Origin: Ursus arctos
Lineage: Eukaryota; Chordata; Mammalia; Carnivora; Ursidae
Length of the DNA stretch: 64,000 nucleotides
NCBI RefSeq assembly: GCF_023065955.2
Contig: NW_026622875.1
Coordinates: 14,115,001-14,179,000, forward strand
Direction of reading: 5' to 3'
Made by a program: the position numbers and the translations under genes. Positions 22,006 to 34,760 of the stretch are shown here, piece after piece (within the stretch, counting starts at the first letter, position 1; every line of letters begins with the position of its first letter). The notes beneath the pieces are model-generated. The model was not told the origin of the DNA. It saw only the letters and a program-made list of their open reading frames with translations, and did no database searches.

Positions 22006-25000
22006 TAGTAGGTCTTGATAAACGCCAGTCGCTGAGAGAGATTTTTATTCAAGGTGGAGGAATTTAAAATATATCAGAAGAATCCAGATGGCCACTGAGT
22101 TCTAATTGTAAATATTTCACTCCAACTACAAGGATCAGAACAATTGTGAAGAACTTGATTGGAGTGATCGATGGGTTGAGGACTAAGAAAAAGTCTTGTT
22201 ACTGTCACCAGATACCTAGACGAGGTGCTATCCTTTCTTTAATCTCTGTAATCCCTCTTGGAAAGGCAACATTCATCGTGAAGGGATCTACCTTAACTCA
22301 GGCTTGGGCCTCCATAAGGCAGTATCTGTAAAACAGGTATATTTCTAGTTAGTAAAGACGCTCAGAGGATTTGCTCTCTGTATCGTGTTGTGCTATCCTT
22401 TTCTCAATAAATCCAAGGTAGGCATCCCATGCCAATTCTATTAGTTCTAACTCTCACCTATTAGTTTCCTGAATAAGAAAGTGATAGAGTATGATGTTTC
22501 CTATAACATTTAGAATTTCTTTAAAAAAAAAAAAAACAGGCTATTCATTGTGGGAGAAAAAGTGAAAACCATAATGTATTTGTATCTTTAAATAAAACAC
22601 AGCCTAAAAAATAATACAATCTTTTGTAATAACTTGATGATGCTGTGTACTGCATATCATAGTCCTTTTTGTTTTTTGCTTTTGTTTTTGACTTCTGCTA
22701 AGGCCTGTTAAAAAATCTACAACCCTGTGTTGAGAGAAGGCTGTGTTCTGATGGAGAATGGAAGAGATAGAGTCTGATAAAATGGGCCTGTGCCTCCAAG
22801 TATAATAGCCGTACCTTCTGATTTTGCAGTATCTCTAGTCAATGGAGCCACAGGGTGAGATCATTTGGAACATTTTATATTAACTTAGGGGAGGCAAGAT
22901 AAGGGAGAGAAGCAAAACTTTAAAATACAATCAGGTTTAATCAAACTCAGGGGACCATGAGCTGTCTGGGACTCAGATGGAAAAAAGGAGAACTGGAAAG
23001 TGGCTCTAATAAATGGGCTCCAGGGCTGCTGCCTGTGATGGCTTCTCCTTAATAGAAAGCTCTGGTTCTCCAAGGTAGAGACTGTAAATCTCATTAGGGA
23101 TCCGCCTGGAACAGGGAGTGTACTCTGACCTCTGGGAAAGGGTTTTGCCCTCTCAAAAAGCCTCACCACATCCTATGTGTACACTGGATGACTAATATTT
23201 ATTGTAGAGCCATGTGATGGAACAGTGAACAAAGGTTGTCCCTGGTCACCTTGGGTCCATCCTCACAATTGCTCCTCTTGGGGAATGTGACGTATTGCGG
23301 GCCTCCCTCAGCAGTTTGTGAGCCACCAACGAATGCTATTTTATGAATACAGCTCAGAAGCCTCTGGCATGTGTTAGCGTAGCTTATCAGACATATTGCA
23401 TACTCACCCTCGCAGCTGCAAAACGATTCTCCCAATACTTCCTTTGCCTTTGTGACTGTGCTTGCATTGGCTGTGAATGATGTCATGACACTGTTTACTT
23501 TTCCTGGTGAAGGCAAGGATCTGAGTGTGATGTGCGTGTCCACGTTGCATTAGGTAATAGGAGAAACTCTGTGCACAGATCTTGAGCCATGTGGGACTCA
23601 TTTACTATGAGCCTATGATGTGGCAACTCAATGAAATTCACATCAAATGTGTGCCCTTTGCTATTTACAACTTTTTGGAAATGTCTGTTTACATTGGGCC
23701 CTTACTCCTGGACTATCTTTCTAAGTTTAGTATTCAGGCTTTACCGTTAACAAGTTGTGCCTTTCCACAAACACGAGGCAAACTACTAGGCACAGTTTAA
23801 AAAGAGATTTACTGATAGAATTCTGCCTTGACAAATTTTTAAGACAAGGAAGCTTCGTTTATATTGAGAGTTGAATTGCAGGTCTTCGCAGCTCATTTCC
23901 ACAAAGCAGAAAATGCCTGGAAAGGAGGCATGTGACTAGGTGGTTTTAGAAAAATATTAACACATCTCATGAGCTTAGAGTAAGTTAGATACTTCTCATT
24001 TCTAGGGAGGTAGGAAAATACTCATCATAGAGTCTACAAAAAACTGTTTAAGTCATAGAATGTATACAATACGATTCAGCCAGATGTCATGGAATAGACC
24101 AAATTTCAGGAGAGGTAAAATTCTATCAAAGTGTCCTCAAAGTTGTTTTCTTTCTTTCTTTCTTTCTTTTTTTTTTTTTTTTTGAAGTGTGATTTCACCC
24201 TGCTTTATACAAAATTATATTCCAGAAATTTTGGTTGCACAGTCAATTTTTCACAATTATTTTTGTTATAAATTTGGAGGTAGAATGTTCAATAAAACAT
24301 TATAGACTCCAACTAAATAAAAATTGCATTCAAGAATCCAAGGAGCATCCTGAGGCGTTGTTTGGCTTTCAGACATTTAATGCTTTCACATCTTCATTAT
24401 TCCATCCACATGGTAAGCCTAACAAACATTTGTTAATGTTGATAAGAGATATTTCACATGATTTTAGCGTACCCAATAGAAGCAACTATATATTCAAATA
24501 TTCCTCAAGGTTAATTCTTGTTTCATTGATAATTTTGGCTGGCTCCATGGGATGTCCAGAAGTTGTATTATTCTTTCAGGGCTTTCAGCACAACTCACTC
24601 ACTTGAAACTGCTTTCCTGAACAAATTTCAAAATGTGTTGCTTTTATTACATCACATTCATATTCTAAAAGGCAAATTTACATTATGTAGACCAATGTAA
24701 TTTTGGATTCTCGTTAGAGTATGTATTTGTCTAGAACCTATCAAACTTCTTTAGGTAAATATTTATAGATATTAAAAATTTCCTAAAATATTTAAAATTT
24801 TGAACTTAAAAAATAAAATTACTGTAACCGTATTTAAGAAGTTCTGTAAGGTATTATAAATCACTAACTTGTACTGTGCTTTGTTGAATCACAGCTTGGA
24901 TAAGATCACTTGGATTTAAGGGTAATCTATGACTCATAACATCAGCTTGTCCTCAGACACTTCCTGTGATGGGAAACTCACCTTTCACGATAGCTCTTTG

Positions 25001-25089
25001 AACTTTATATAGCCTTTAGAGGAAATTTAGCTGGTTGACCTTGCTGGACATTTTTAACCTTTTGGGTCTCAATTTTTTCACTTGTAAAG
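22006..25089. other. Unique non-coding DNA
   Basis: About 3.1 kb without a recognisable gene. The 23199-23543 (minus) and 24235-24606 (plus) frames have no domain. Contains A14 near 22520 and the (TTTC)n/T-run listed separately. Confidence 0.55.
24146..24183. repeat. (TTTC)n followed by poly(T)
   Basis: About five TTTC units running into an 18-19 base T-run. It could be the remnant tail of a minus-strand retroelement, but no element body is recognisable to its right. Confidence 0.85.
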
Positions 25090-25500
25090 GTGTTCAAGAC
25101 AATTTTTTGCATTCCTACTATAGGTCAGGCAATCCCAATTTTGGGGTTGGGGTGGAAACCAGGGTAAGGTATAAAAAGATGGATGAAATGAAAAAATAAG
25201 GTGCAGAGACTAGGACATACACAAATGGTTATAAAGACAATACAATGAACAATTTAATAAGGTACAAGGAATTCTGGGCACACTGAGAACACTGTTATTG
25301 GCTCTTTTGCAACTCCTTTCCACCCATCCTCAAGGTGCTGATTTTCTACAAAAACTGACCAATGGCCATGCCCTCTGGATCAGGACTTCTCTCCAGGTGC
25401 CTTCTGTCTATTCCCTCTATTCCCCGAGACTATAAACTCCTATAAAGCAAGGATTTCATCTATTTTGTTCATCCAAATGAGCCATATCCAGAAGCTAATG
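25090..25500. mobile_element. Diverged L2 fragments
   Basis: 25420-25480 ('actataaactcctataaagc', 'atttcatctattttgttcat') resembles the plus-strand L2 3' end. 25090-25300 ('ttcctactataggtcaggca') may be minus-strand L2/MIR. Both are weak. Confidence 0.4.
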
Positions 25501-25599
25501 CGGAGCTACTAAAGGAAGTTACGTATGGTAGAGACTCGAACTGCCCTTTCCTTATTATCCTATCTGGAAACATAATTCTGTTAGCAGTGGAGACATGAA

Positions 25600-26540
25600 T
25601 CAAAAAATACTTGAACTAAGGTGGCCATGAAGGAGGGTATTGCAATAATTCAAGTAAGGACTCATAAGGGGGTTAAATAGGGTGATGCTAAGGATCCTGG
25701 GGGCAGTATGGGGGTGAAAGACTGGGTATGGGGGTGAAGGAGTGACAGAAGTTGAGGATTATTTTCTGAGTTCTAGTTTTATATTTCTGATCAAATTAAG
25801 GCACATGGGAGGAAGAGTAATTTCTAGAGGAAGAATAGGAGCTCACCTTTGGACACATCGCATTGAAGTTGACTGTGGACAATAAGATGGGGAGACAGCC
25901 AGTGGGCATACATTAGAAGGGGTCTGAGGCTGACATTGCAGCTCTTGTTGACACCTCAATACCTACTCTGCTCCTCTCTCGATCTGATTTTGGAAATTGA
26001 CCTCATCTTAAACATGGGCCTGACCGATCTAAAAGTACTTATCTAAAAGTAATTACTTGCCAGTAATTAGTTCAAGGATAGGCATGTGATCTAATTCCCA
26101 TCAATGAGAGGCAAAGAGATGCTTGCAGGAGGCCTTTGGGGAGGTGTGGGAGGCCAGGCTTTTTCTCCCAATGGATTTGGATGAGGAAACATACAAGCCT
26201 GGTGCTCCTGATGGCTTTCCTACAGCCACAGAGATAACCAGCCACAGGATGAAGTCAATTCTGGACTGCAGAGTGGAGAGAGAGAACCCGCTTTCTTGAC
26301 GGCATTGTTGAGCCTGTGCACCAGCCATTAGGGAAGCTTCTACCACCTCTGGACTGCGTCTTACATGAGCATTTCTGTATCTTTCATGATCATTAGGGTG
26401 AGAATTTTGTTAATGACTATTGAAAGCATCTTAACTGAAGCACCTGAAGATATAAATTTGGTGGTCACCAGCCAATGGGTGACAGCTAATGCCAGGGACA
26501 TTGAGAGATTCCCTGGGAAAAGTGGCTGAGAATGGAGTTC
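25600..26540 (-). mobile_element. L2 LINE, interrupted
   Basis: Minus-strand L2: 25600-25925 ('tattgcaataattcaagtaa', 'tcacctttggacacatcgca') continues at about 26435-26540 ('gaagatataaatttggtggt'). The ~510 bp between them is a separate insertion. Boundaries are approximate. Confidence 0.6.
25926..26434 (+). mobile_element. Unassigned old interspersed repeat inserted in L2
   Basis: The segment 'aaggataggcatgtgatcta' with 'atacaagcctggtgctcctg' resembles a common mammalian repeat that I recognise by pattern but cannot name safely. A related block lies at 47440-47870. The minus frame 26101-26346 is not a gene. Confidence 0.4.
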
Positions 26541-27119
26541 TGGGCACCTTACACTGAATGACTGAATGCAATTCTGAATTCCGGCCTATGACTCAAGATC
26601 CCTTTGTAATCAAACTCAATCACCTTCAACAAATCTATCCTTTAACAAGTAACTCTGTGACCCTGAGCATTCTGCGAATCACATAAGTGTTTCAATGATC
26701 TCAACCGTGAATTGAGGGTATATATTCAGTCTATCTACCCAAATGGGCAGATTCAGGTTTTCTAGGGTTTTCAATATACAGAATTTTGAGAGGCCCTCTT
26801 AAAAACTGGGCACAGAATCTTGAAAGGAACCTGTGCAAGTGAGAGACCGCAGAGCTTCAAGGTCCATCTGCTTTTGCGTAGCTTCCAGGTTATTTTGTGG
26901 AATGAGTGAGATAAAGCAGGAGCTAGCCCAGGTAATTGCTCAAGAAAGGTTAGCTGGCATGATTAGGAAGAATTTAATACACAATTTAGATCGAGATTGT
27001 GGAAATACACAAACATATGCACTTTTTGAATTTTTGTGTTGCTCGTTTTAACTCTGCCCTCACTTCTGAGCACAGTGCTCTTCCTAGCTCCCTCCCCCTC
27101 ACTCTATCTGTAGGGACCA
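26541..27119. other. Unique non-coding DNA
   Basis: Nothing recognised. The plus frame 26833-27051 is random-looking. Confidence 0.5.
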
Positions 27120-27350
27120 CTTAGCCACTAGACACCATAGGCACAGTGCCTTGGGCTCATCATCTTTTTAGGAGCACGCAAAAATATGTTTATTTCTTCT
27201 AAAATCGGAAGCAAAAGATGAACTTTCATCTTTGAAGAAAAATTTTTAATGCAGACTATAAGGGTAGTTATCTTTATTCCAATGCAGTAGTAAAATCTCA
27301 TTTTTAATATTTTCTTCTGGAGGAAGGCAAAAGTTCTCAGGGCCCACAAA
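27120..27350. mobile_element. Unassigned old interspersed repeat
   Basis: 'cttctaaaatcggaagcaaa' and 'ttgaagaaaaatttttaatg' are motifs I associate with an ancient mammalian repeat. Family and boundaries are uncertain. Confidence 0.35.
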
Positions 27351-27465
27351 AGTCAGAGTGTAGCCCTGTTATCTGCTTCTCCCTTTAGTGTTTCTTTTTC
27401 TCTTTCCATTATTTTTTGCACCTTCATCTCTTCCTTGCCTCTCTATACGCTCCACCATTTTACTT

Positions 27466-27659
27466 TTTTTTTTTTTTAAGATTTTCTTTATTTAGAGAGT
27501 GTGCACTTGAGCAGGGGAAGGGGCAGAGGGAGAGGGAGAGAATCATCAAGCAGACTCCCCACTGTCTAGGCTGGACTCCATCTCCCAACTCTGAGATCAT
27601 GACCTGAGCTAAAATCAAGAGTTGGCTACACTTTATCGAATAAGCCACCCAGGCGCCCC
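27466..27659 (-). mobile_element. SINEC, minus strand
   Basis: Tail 'ttaagattttctttatttag', body 'gcaggggaaggggcagaggg', head 'aagccacccaggcgcccc'. The 15-bp target-site duplication tccaccattttactt (27451-27465) / tccaccattttgctt (27660-27674) has one mismatch. Confidence 0.95.
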
Positions 27660-27674
27660 TCCACCATTTTGCTT

Positions 27675-30310
27675 CTTATTATTCTCCCACCTCTAGCATT
27701 TTCTGGCCTATATCCCTATGACTCTCTCCTGTAAAATGAAAATATAAAAAATAAAAGCAAGCATTTTTTTCCTGTTAGCTTTTCTTTCCTGTCTCAGCTG
27801 CTTATTTCCTCAGGTTATCAGACACATAATCCCTTTTAGAATGGAGCGCTCAGAATAGAGCTTGAGACACACCTTCTGAAAAGGCAGCCTCTTAAGAGCC
27901 TGATTCCCAGTAAAGAGTGTGGCTGCTCCGCATTTTTCACACCGAACACAGTGAAGACAACGAACATTAATTAGGATTACAGAGCCAGGGAGGCTTACCG
28001 CCCTGTGACAGCTCGCAAGAAAGAGAATGCCACTTCTTTTTTTTGGATGCAATTCTGAGTGTCATGTATGTATTAATTCTTGGGCTCAAGCCAAGTTACT
28101 TTGGGGGTGAGATGTAATCTGTTATTTTTAGGTCATATCGGGTAGGGCGATAGGCTATTATTTTAGGTTAGTAAGCAGGTAGGTTTGGCTAATTTTAGAT
28201 GATCAAGTTTCCTTTATGTACCTTCCTTCAAAAACTAATTTTGAAATGTTATCATTTATAGTCCCTGCTTATGAAGAACTTAATGTTGGAAGCATTCCTT
28301 AATTCAAGGGGATTTCACGCCTGGGTGGTTTTCAAGTTTTATTGTTTTCCAGTTTACTTGCCTGACTTAGGATCCCTACTGCTTCTTGAATTTCACAAAT
28401 TAAACGAAGTAAAGAAAAAAGCATACGCACCAAAAACAAACCAATACTTGAACTTCCCCTTCTAACAACCCCGCTGTCCAAAGGGAGATACACTTATGTG
28501 TAAGAAATAAAGTGGCAAGTTTCCTGTTTCATGGATGCCTTGGATTCTAATTATTTCTTACAGACAGATTCAAAACAAAGACTTATGAATAATGTACAGA
28601 TCATTAAGATTGTAATCTCTAAACTCTGGCATATAATATAAGCCTCTGATTCACCATATGAGTTCACACTGATTACCCAGGATGATTTCCAGATGTTTAC
28701 TCTCTGCATGTAATTAAATTTTGGTAAAAATTATAACTTAGCTGCTTAAAAAAAAAGGACAACAAAAAGCCTCTCAACAGAAACATGAAAGAAGTTTTCA
28801 CTGAGATATTTTTCCCCCCACAGGAGTCACTTCTCTCATGACATAAATTTCCTTCCTCAAAAATCTCTGGCTTACTTAAACTCACTCCTGATTGTAACCA
28901 GAGAAGAGAGAGCTGCTCTAAGAAATGGTGATGGATTGATCACCTCAGGTCCATCATTTGGGAGGAAATTGCCACGGAATTTGCATAACAGATCGAAAAC
29001 TGGTACAATTATTGAGTCTGTATTCACAGACTTAAAAGGAAATGGGAACCTATTACAATGGGCAGTAAAATTAAATCTTCAGGGAGAATCCAAGTATCAT
29101 GGAAAAACAGGATATGAGCATTGTCTTGTTATGTGTTGGGAATTGAAATTATAAGTTTGAGAAAATCTGTGCAGTGCATCAACCAGAACGTGACAGGATA
29201 ATGTGCAACAGCTCCCAAAGATGCCCGAGGTGAAAAAGGAGCACAAGTTAGATACACAAGAAGAGAGTTCAAAGGTGCATATTATGTAGAAATCATTTAA
29301 ATATATCAGAAAAGAGGAGACAGAAAAATAATCAAATACAGAGTAATAAAGCAGAGGGGAGACGCTGAGAGATGAAGGGAGGGGCAGAATCATTTGACAA
29401 GAGAGAAAGGATGGAGAGGTAGCATGAGAGCAAGCGCTCGGCACTGGTTCTGTAATGACCCGTTTCTCATGAAAAATGCATTATCCTAGAAGCGAATGAT
29501 TTTTCTCCTCCCTCACACTCCTGTGATTTGTGTGTCTACAACACGCCAAGCCCACGGGGATGCAGCCGATGGATTCAGAGTTCCAGAATGATCAACCAGA
29601 GACTGCCATTCCAGACACCAAATGCAGTGTAAATAATTAAATATCAATGCAAGTCAACTAACGCTTATTGAGTGTGTACTCCGAGAACAAAGCACGCCCC
29701 AACGTTCTGACAGAAGTTTTAGGATCTTGACAGAAAAGCAAAAACCACAGTGGTGACTCTGGCTTGGGGGCAGGTGGGAACGGGACTCAAAAGAGGTTAA
29801 CATAACTCTGCCCAGAAGTTCTTGACCTTTTTTGGAATAATAGAAGTTGCATGTGTGATGAAAGCCTCAGATTTTTACCCAGGGAATACACATTTGTGTG
29901 TACAAACAAGATTTTGTTTATATCGGGAGGTTTAAGGATCTTCTGAAGTCTAACTGTGTTCCCGCTAGTTGAGAATCTTAGAGTTCTGAATTTCATAGAG
30001 ATACAGTATGTAATATGCCACTATTTAAACTACTTGCTGATTCAGTTCAGTTACAATCTTAGGAATAATTAGAACTACGGAATTTAACTAAAGAGTGAGG
30101 CACAGATGTTGTCTCTGTGAAATCCTTATTAAAACAACTACTTCCTCAATCTCCCAGCAGAATTTGAGGTTTTGGGTTGCTTATGTAGTATTTATACCTT
30201 GCTGTGTTCTAGAAAAGAAAATTGATTTTTAAAATGCATACACAAAATTACAAAATAAATACTTGGAGACGGCAGGGTAAAAGGAAAACATGGATTAAAA
30301 AAACAAAACA
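27675..30310. other. Unique non-coding DNA
   Basis: About 2.6 kb with no gene. A possible MIR scrap at 29650-29720 ('taacgcttattgagtgtgta') is the only repeat-like signal. Frames at 27810-28052 and 29097-29444 (minus) show no domain. Confidence 0.55.
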
Positions 30311-30490
30311 GGGGCGACGGGGTGGCTCAGTCAGTTAAGCATCTGCCTTCAGCTCAGGGTCCCAGGATTCAGCCCCGCATCAGGCTCAGTGAAGAGCCTG
30401 CTTCTCCCTCTCCCTCTGCCTGCTGCTCCCCTACTTGTGCTCTCTCTCCCTCTCTCTGTCAAATAAATAAATAAAATCTTTAAACAACAA
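30311..30490 (+). mobile_element. SINEC, plus strand
   Basis: Head 'gacggggtggctcagtcagt', body 'cagcccegc'-like region at 30370-30400, TC-rich stretch and 'aaataaataaataaaatc' tail ending in (CAA)n. It lies only about 20 bp before a second, older SINE in the same orientation. Confidence 0.92.
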
Positions 30491-30507
30491 CAACAAAAAC
30501 ATAACCC

Positions 30508-30625
30508 AGGGGCAACTGGCTGGCTCAGTCAGTAGAGCATGTGACTCTTGATCTTGGGGTTGTAAATTCAAGCCCCATGTTAGGTGTAGAGATTACTTAA
30601 AAATAAAATATTAAAAAAAAAAAAA
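30508..30625 (+). mobile_element. Short older SINEC, plus strand
   Basis: Head 'ggggcaactggctggctcag', body 'gactcttgatcttggggttg' and 'gccccatgttaggtgtagag', then A-run to 30625. It lacks the long TC-rich region, as in the short early Can-SINE forms. Confidence 0.88.
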
Positions 30626-30749
30626 GCTCACAATCCAGAGACAAAAATTAACAGAGCATATAGTCTCATGTAGACATAGTTACAATTTTATAACTTCCCC
30701 AGGGGCCAAAGCTAAGACAAGAGGCATGCTTAACTGCAAGATTTATAAC

Positions 30750-31130
30750 AAGCCATAAAATGGAAACCAGTCTGGTTGTTGGATTATTGGTTAGGGCATG
30801 TTAGGCTGCAAGTAACAGATAACTCAACTAATAATGGTCTACATGAATTGGTGGTTATTTTTCTCCCTCAACAAGAAGCTCAGAGGAGGAAAGTTGTTCA
30901 GTCATGCTATCAAAGGTCTAGGCTTTTCTGGTCTTTTCCACAGTCCTTAGGGTGTTGATTTTCTTCACTCTTAAGGTCTTATTGCCTCAAGTCAAATGAG
31001 GACTACATTTTTTTCATCAGGAAAACAATTGCCATCCAAGAAGCTTCTTTGCAGACTTCCTTTTATGTTTTATGGCCAGACTGAATCATGTGAATACTCC
31101 TTGCCCCCGAAGAGGCTGGAAAATTGAGTA
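30750..31130. mobile_element. Unassigned old interspersed repeat
   Basis: 'ttaggctgcaagtaacagat' followed by 'cccagact...gaatcatgtgaa'-type sequence resembles a widespread mammalian repeat beginning 'ctgcaagtaacagaaa'. I do not assign a name. Confidence 0.4.
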
Positions 31131-32035
31131 TTTACCTTTTTGGTTTTTATAGAAAAAGGAGGGCAAGTGAAGACTTTGGGGATGGCTTTGGGTTGGTGTC
31201 TTCTACACACAAAAAGAACAGATTTCCTGCTGTTTGAGCAGCCTCACTCCTGGGCGTTCTCAAAAGGAGGATACTCTCTATACCTCAGCCGATGCCCTAA
31301 GCAAACCCCTGCAGTAAATGCACCCACAATTTCCATCGTGTTCCATGGAACTTAATGTTTCTCTTTGGAGGCTGATGCCTTAGGCTAAGGGACAAATTTG
31401 GAAAAGGCAGGTCTACGAGGAATCAAAACAAGACATCAAGTTCGCAGCCCTGTTATGACCTGGTTTAATTCAAGGGTAATATTTAGCCTATCTAGAATAA
31501 TATATGGGCAGCAATGCCCTTGAACCACTCCTTTGTAAATATTATTTCTCATAACTGGCCTTCGAATAAGAATGGATCCACAGGGAGTTAAAGCCTGTCA
31601 TCTCCAGCACAGACGCCCTGGAGCACAGAAGTCCGAGTGGCTGATAAGGGCAGGTACCTGCTTTAACAGTCAACGAACTGAGGAGGGCTAAGTGCTCCTT
31701 ATGCAAATTCAGAGGCAAACAAATGCCTGATGGATAAACATGCATTGACTGGTGGAGATGAGCCCCAAGAAGAGGTAATCATTCTTCCTATGATATTCCC
31801 TTAGCCCTTTGTCTATCTCGGTGATAGTATATGCAACCCAGATTTATGTAGCTCTGTTGCTGGTTGTGAGCCTACTTATTTTGTAGCCCCAGACCATGTT
31901 ATTTTTCATATAACAGACTTATGTTTTTAGAAATAGGAAAAAACATTCTTCTAGTGAACAGTGGGTGGTGGTTTCCTTTGGTAATAACTGGAAGGACAGC
32001 TTTGCACAAAGAAATCAGTGACAACTTACTTCATG
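31131..32035. other. Unique non-coding DNA
   Basis: No gene or clear repeat. Confidence 0.5.
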
Positions 32036-32046
32036 CTATTTCCAGT

Positions 32047-32235
32047 AATTTTTTTCTTTTTTTTAAAGAGTGAGAGAGAGAGCGAGAGAGCGCGAGTACA
32101 AGCAGGGGGAGCGGGAGAGGGAGAAGCAGACTCTCCACTGAGCAGGGAGCCCAATGTGGGGCTCGATCCCAGGACCTTAGGATCATGACCTGAGCCAAAG
32201 GCAGATGCTTAACCCACTGAACTACCCAGACACCC
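32047..32235 (-). mobile_element. SINEC, minus strand
   Basis: GA-rich body with 'gcgagagagcgcgagtacaa', 'agactctccactgagcaggg', head 'gaactacccagacacccc'. Approximate 11-bp target-site duplication ctatttccagt (32036-32046) / ctattttcagt (32236-32246). Confidence 0.93.
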
Positions 32236-32246
32236 CTATTTTCAGT

Positions 32247-32959
32247 GGTAATTACTTGAAATACGCATTATTTGAATTCTTACTGTTTGAAGATTAGAAG
32301 ACTAGATGCCATGGTCTAGGCACTAGAGGACCAAGGCTCACGGGAGGGGGACAAGGGGGAGTAGAACACATCTGAGAGAGGAAACAGAACATTTACAAAC
32401 ACTTTTTTGAAAAAAGGGTGAATTCTACATTGGGCAGAAAAAGGTACAATTTGATTACAACGCTTTTGGATCTAATCCATGTTTGATAAAAAAGGATTAA
32501 GGTCTATGACTTGTTCTATAATTGGAGGCATTAATAAATGAAAAGAATTGGTAAATAGGTTACCTGATGTGAAATCTTAAGATGTACCTGTGAAATATAT
32601 TCTTCGTCATTTATAATCAAGCTCCATCTTTTGCGTTGTTGGTTTAGAATAGAAACAGAAACACACTTCGCTAATTGTTTCTTTCTGCTACAGACACTAA
32701 GGAGGTTTTTTGTCTTATTTGGGGTTTAGTAACAAATGGAAAATAACATCACACAAATTACACACTCAGTTGCAAGAATAATAAGACACATAGGGAGAAC
32801 AAAATGCTTATTGTCACAGAAAGTTCAAGAATTAAGAGGTGGGATGTCAATTCTGGGCAAAGAAGTTCAGATTTCATATGCTAAGGAACAGAAAGTGAAG
32901 TGATGGTGCTTTTCAAAATTTTTTCATTGTTCGATTATACAATTTTTGAGTGTAATAAC
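32247..32959. other. Unique non-coding DNA
   Basis: AT-rich; nothing recognised. Confidence 0.5.
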
Positions 32960-33510
32960 TGTTGTTGAGGTTTACATTTATTCACTTACACACTAGGGCA
33001 CTATGGAGTATCTAAAATAAATACAAAATAATCCTTGCTCCTGTACAGCTCATGGTCTGCTCGACAAGGAGTGATGTTTATGTAGAAAGCTGTAATAGAA
33101 GGTAATAGAAGGTAGACTGTGTTAAATGCCGTGGCAGAAATAGAGATCAAGTTCCAGGGATTCTGATAGGAAGGATTATCTCCAGCTGTAAGGCATCAGG
33201 AAAGGCTTCATAGTGGAGGTGACATTTGAGCTGGACACTAAGGGATCAACAGCACTTTGACATAGGGAGATGGAAAGAAGAACATTCTAGGGGGGAGAAA
33301 CAGCGTAGCTTAAAGTGTCGGTGGCACAAAAGAGAGGCATATGTATTGAGGATAGGAAACAATCCAGTGTTTCTGGTCCACAAGAACTCATTTAGTGGAA
33401 AATGAGAGATAAGGTCTGAAAACATGAGTTAAGGTCAGATTCTAGAGAGTCGTTACTAGGTTGAAATGAAGGCAGTTGAACTTTAGTCGGCAGATAATGA
33501 GGAGCTATCG
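32960..33510 (-). mobile_element. L2 LINE, minus strand
   Basis: Good match by eye to reverse-complement L2: 'ctcctgtacagctcatggtc', 'aggaaaggcttcatagtgga', 'ggtgacatttgagctggaca', 'agaacattctagg'. It contains a short direct repeat (gtaatagaag, twice) near 33092-33111. Confidence 0.75.
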
Positions 33511-33529
33511 ATGTTTTTTTGAGTACCTG

Positions 33530-33920
33530 ATAGACGCTGAACACATGTTTTCCGCGGGGAAGAGGTATCGGATGATAGGAACCATGCTATCACTCTGCGC
33601 GCCTAACACGGTGTTAGCAAGGAGGAAGTGTACAACGATAGTGGTAAACTGTCCATAGAGAAATGGACAATTTCCCCAACAGGGAAGCCATCTAAGAAAG
33701 CGTCTGAGTATGTGCGACTGTCTGAGAGACAACCAACAAGGGACGGACCGGAGCAGGTCGAGGCAGTGAGCTGGCACTGGGTCTTCCTCTCCGCCCCTGC
33801 TGTGCGCGCTCCCTGCAGCACAGGGGCTGCAAGGCGAGCCCGCGGGCTTCTCGGGCCCCCTTCTGCTAGGGTCTGAAATGCCTCCCACGGGATTTAGAAG
33901 GCGAAATGCAAGCGGAGGGC
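33530..33920. promoter_or_regulatory. CpG-enriched patch
   Basis: I count roughly 22 CpG in about 390 bases, well above the surrounding CpG-poor DNA. It includes a 15-base palindrome (33603-33617, ctaacac-g-gtgttag). Overlapping frames on both strands (33505-33888 minus, 33628-33876 plus) are not recognisable proteins. Regulatory role is only a possibility. Confidence 0.35.
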
Positions 33921-34469
33921 ATTTTTATTTCTACAGCAGTGGCAGGTTCTGGCAGAAATGAGTTTTTGCTGTGGACGGGCTTCCATCCCACTGTCTAGTG
34001 ACCAGCTTCATGAACGTGGGCCACTGGGAAGTTGGCAGCAGGTCCCTGACGTCGGGGTGTTGACAGCGATTTCCTAACCTCTGGCGTACGGCTACGGGGT
34101 TATATACCGGTGATGGCAGCAGCGTGACCTTTCCATCTAGCGGGGCCTCCTGGCTTACATCTCTGCGGCTCCACCAATGCTTCTGTAGCCCCCAATTCCC
34201 TGTTTTAAATTCCTTTCTACTTGAAATACCTAAAACAGCTTCTGCTTCCTACAATGAACACCGACAGGAACGGGGGGAGGGGGGGACAAGGAAACTTGCA
34301 AAGCAGCGGGAAATGGTCATTCGAGGACCACTCATGGGCTGGAAGAAAAGAAATTCAAGTCAGAGGTCCTTTCGCACTACAGAGGGCATCGGTATGCCTT
34401 CCAGTCTCATGCAGGCCCGGGTTCTCGGCCTACTCTTATATTGATCTTAAAAAGACACACCTTCCCCCG
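33921..34469. other. Unique non-coding DNA
   Basis: No gene. Overlapping plus frames at 34124-34444 and 34221-34487 have no domain. Short G-rich patch near 34269-34287. Confidence 0.5.
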
Positions 34470-34560
34470 ATTACAGAAATAATGTAGATTCGTTGCAAAA
34501 AGCTTGGGAAATATGAAAACTTATAAAGAAGGAAATAAAAATCACCTGTCATGATACTTG
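34470..34560 (-). mobile_element. L1 3' UTR fragment
   Basis: 'acagaaataatgtagattcg' followed by 'aaataaaaatcacctgtcat' matches typical antisense L1 3' UTR sequence. Confidence 0.55.
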
Positions 34561-34574
34561 AGCTACTCCTTGAA

Positions 34575-34760
34575 TCAACAAGGGTGAGGTTTAGTTGTGA
34601 CAGAAAAGTCACTCCAGCACTAGCTTAAGTAAAGTAGACTTTACTTTCTCTGTCACATAAAGAAATTCATGGGTAAGCAAGCCAGGGATGGTTTGGTGGC
34701 TCCATGACCACTGGGAAGCCAAGGTTCTTTTCTCTGGGACGTATACTTTTTTTTCATACG
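34575..34760. mobile_element. Unassigned old interspersed repeat
   Basis: 'gaaattcatgggtaagcaag' with 'gatggtttggtggctccatg' follows the pattern of a common ancient mammalian repeat. Unnamed here. Confidence 0.4.
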
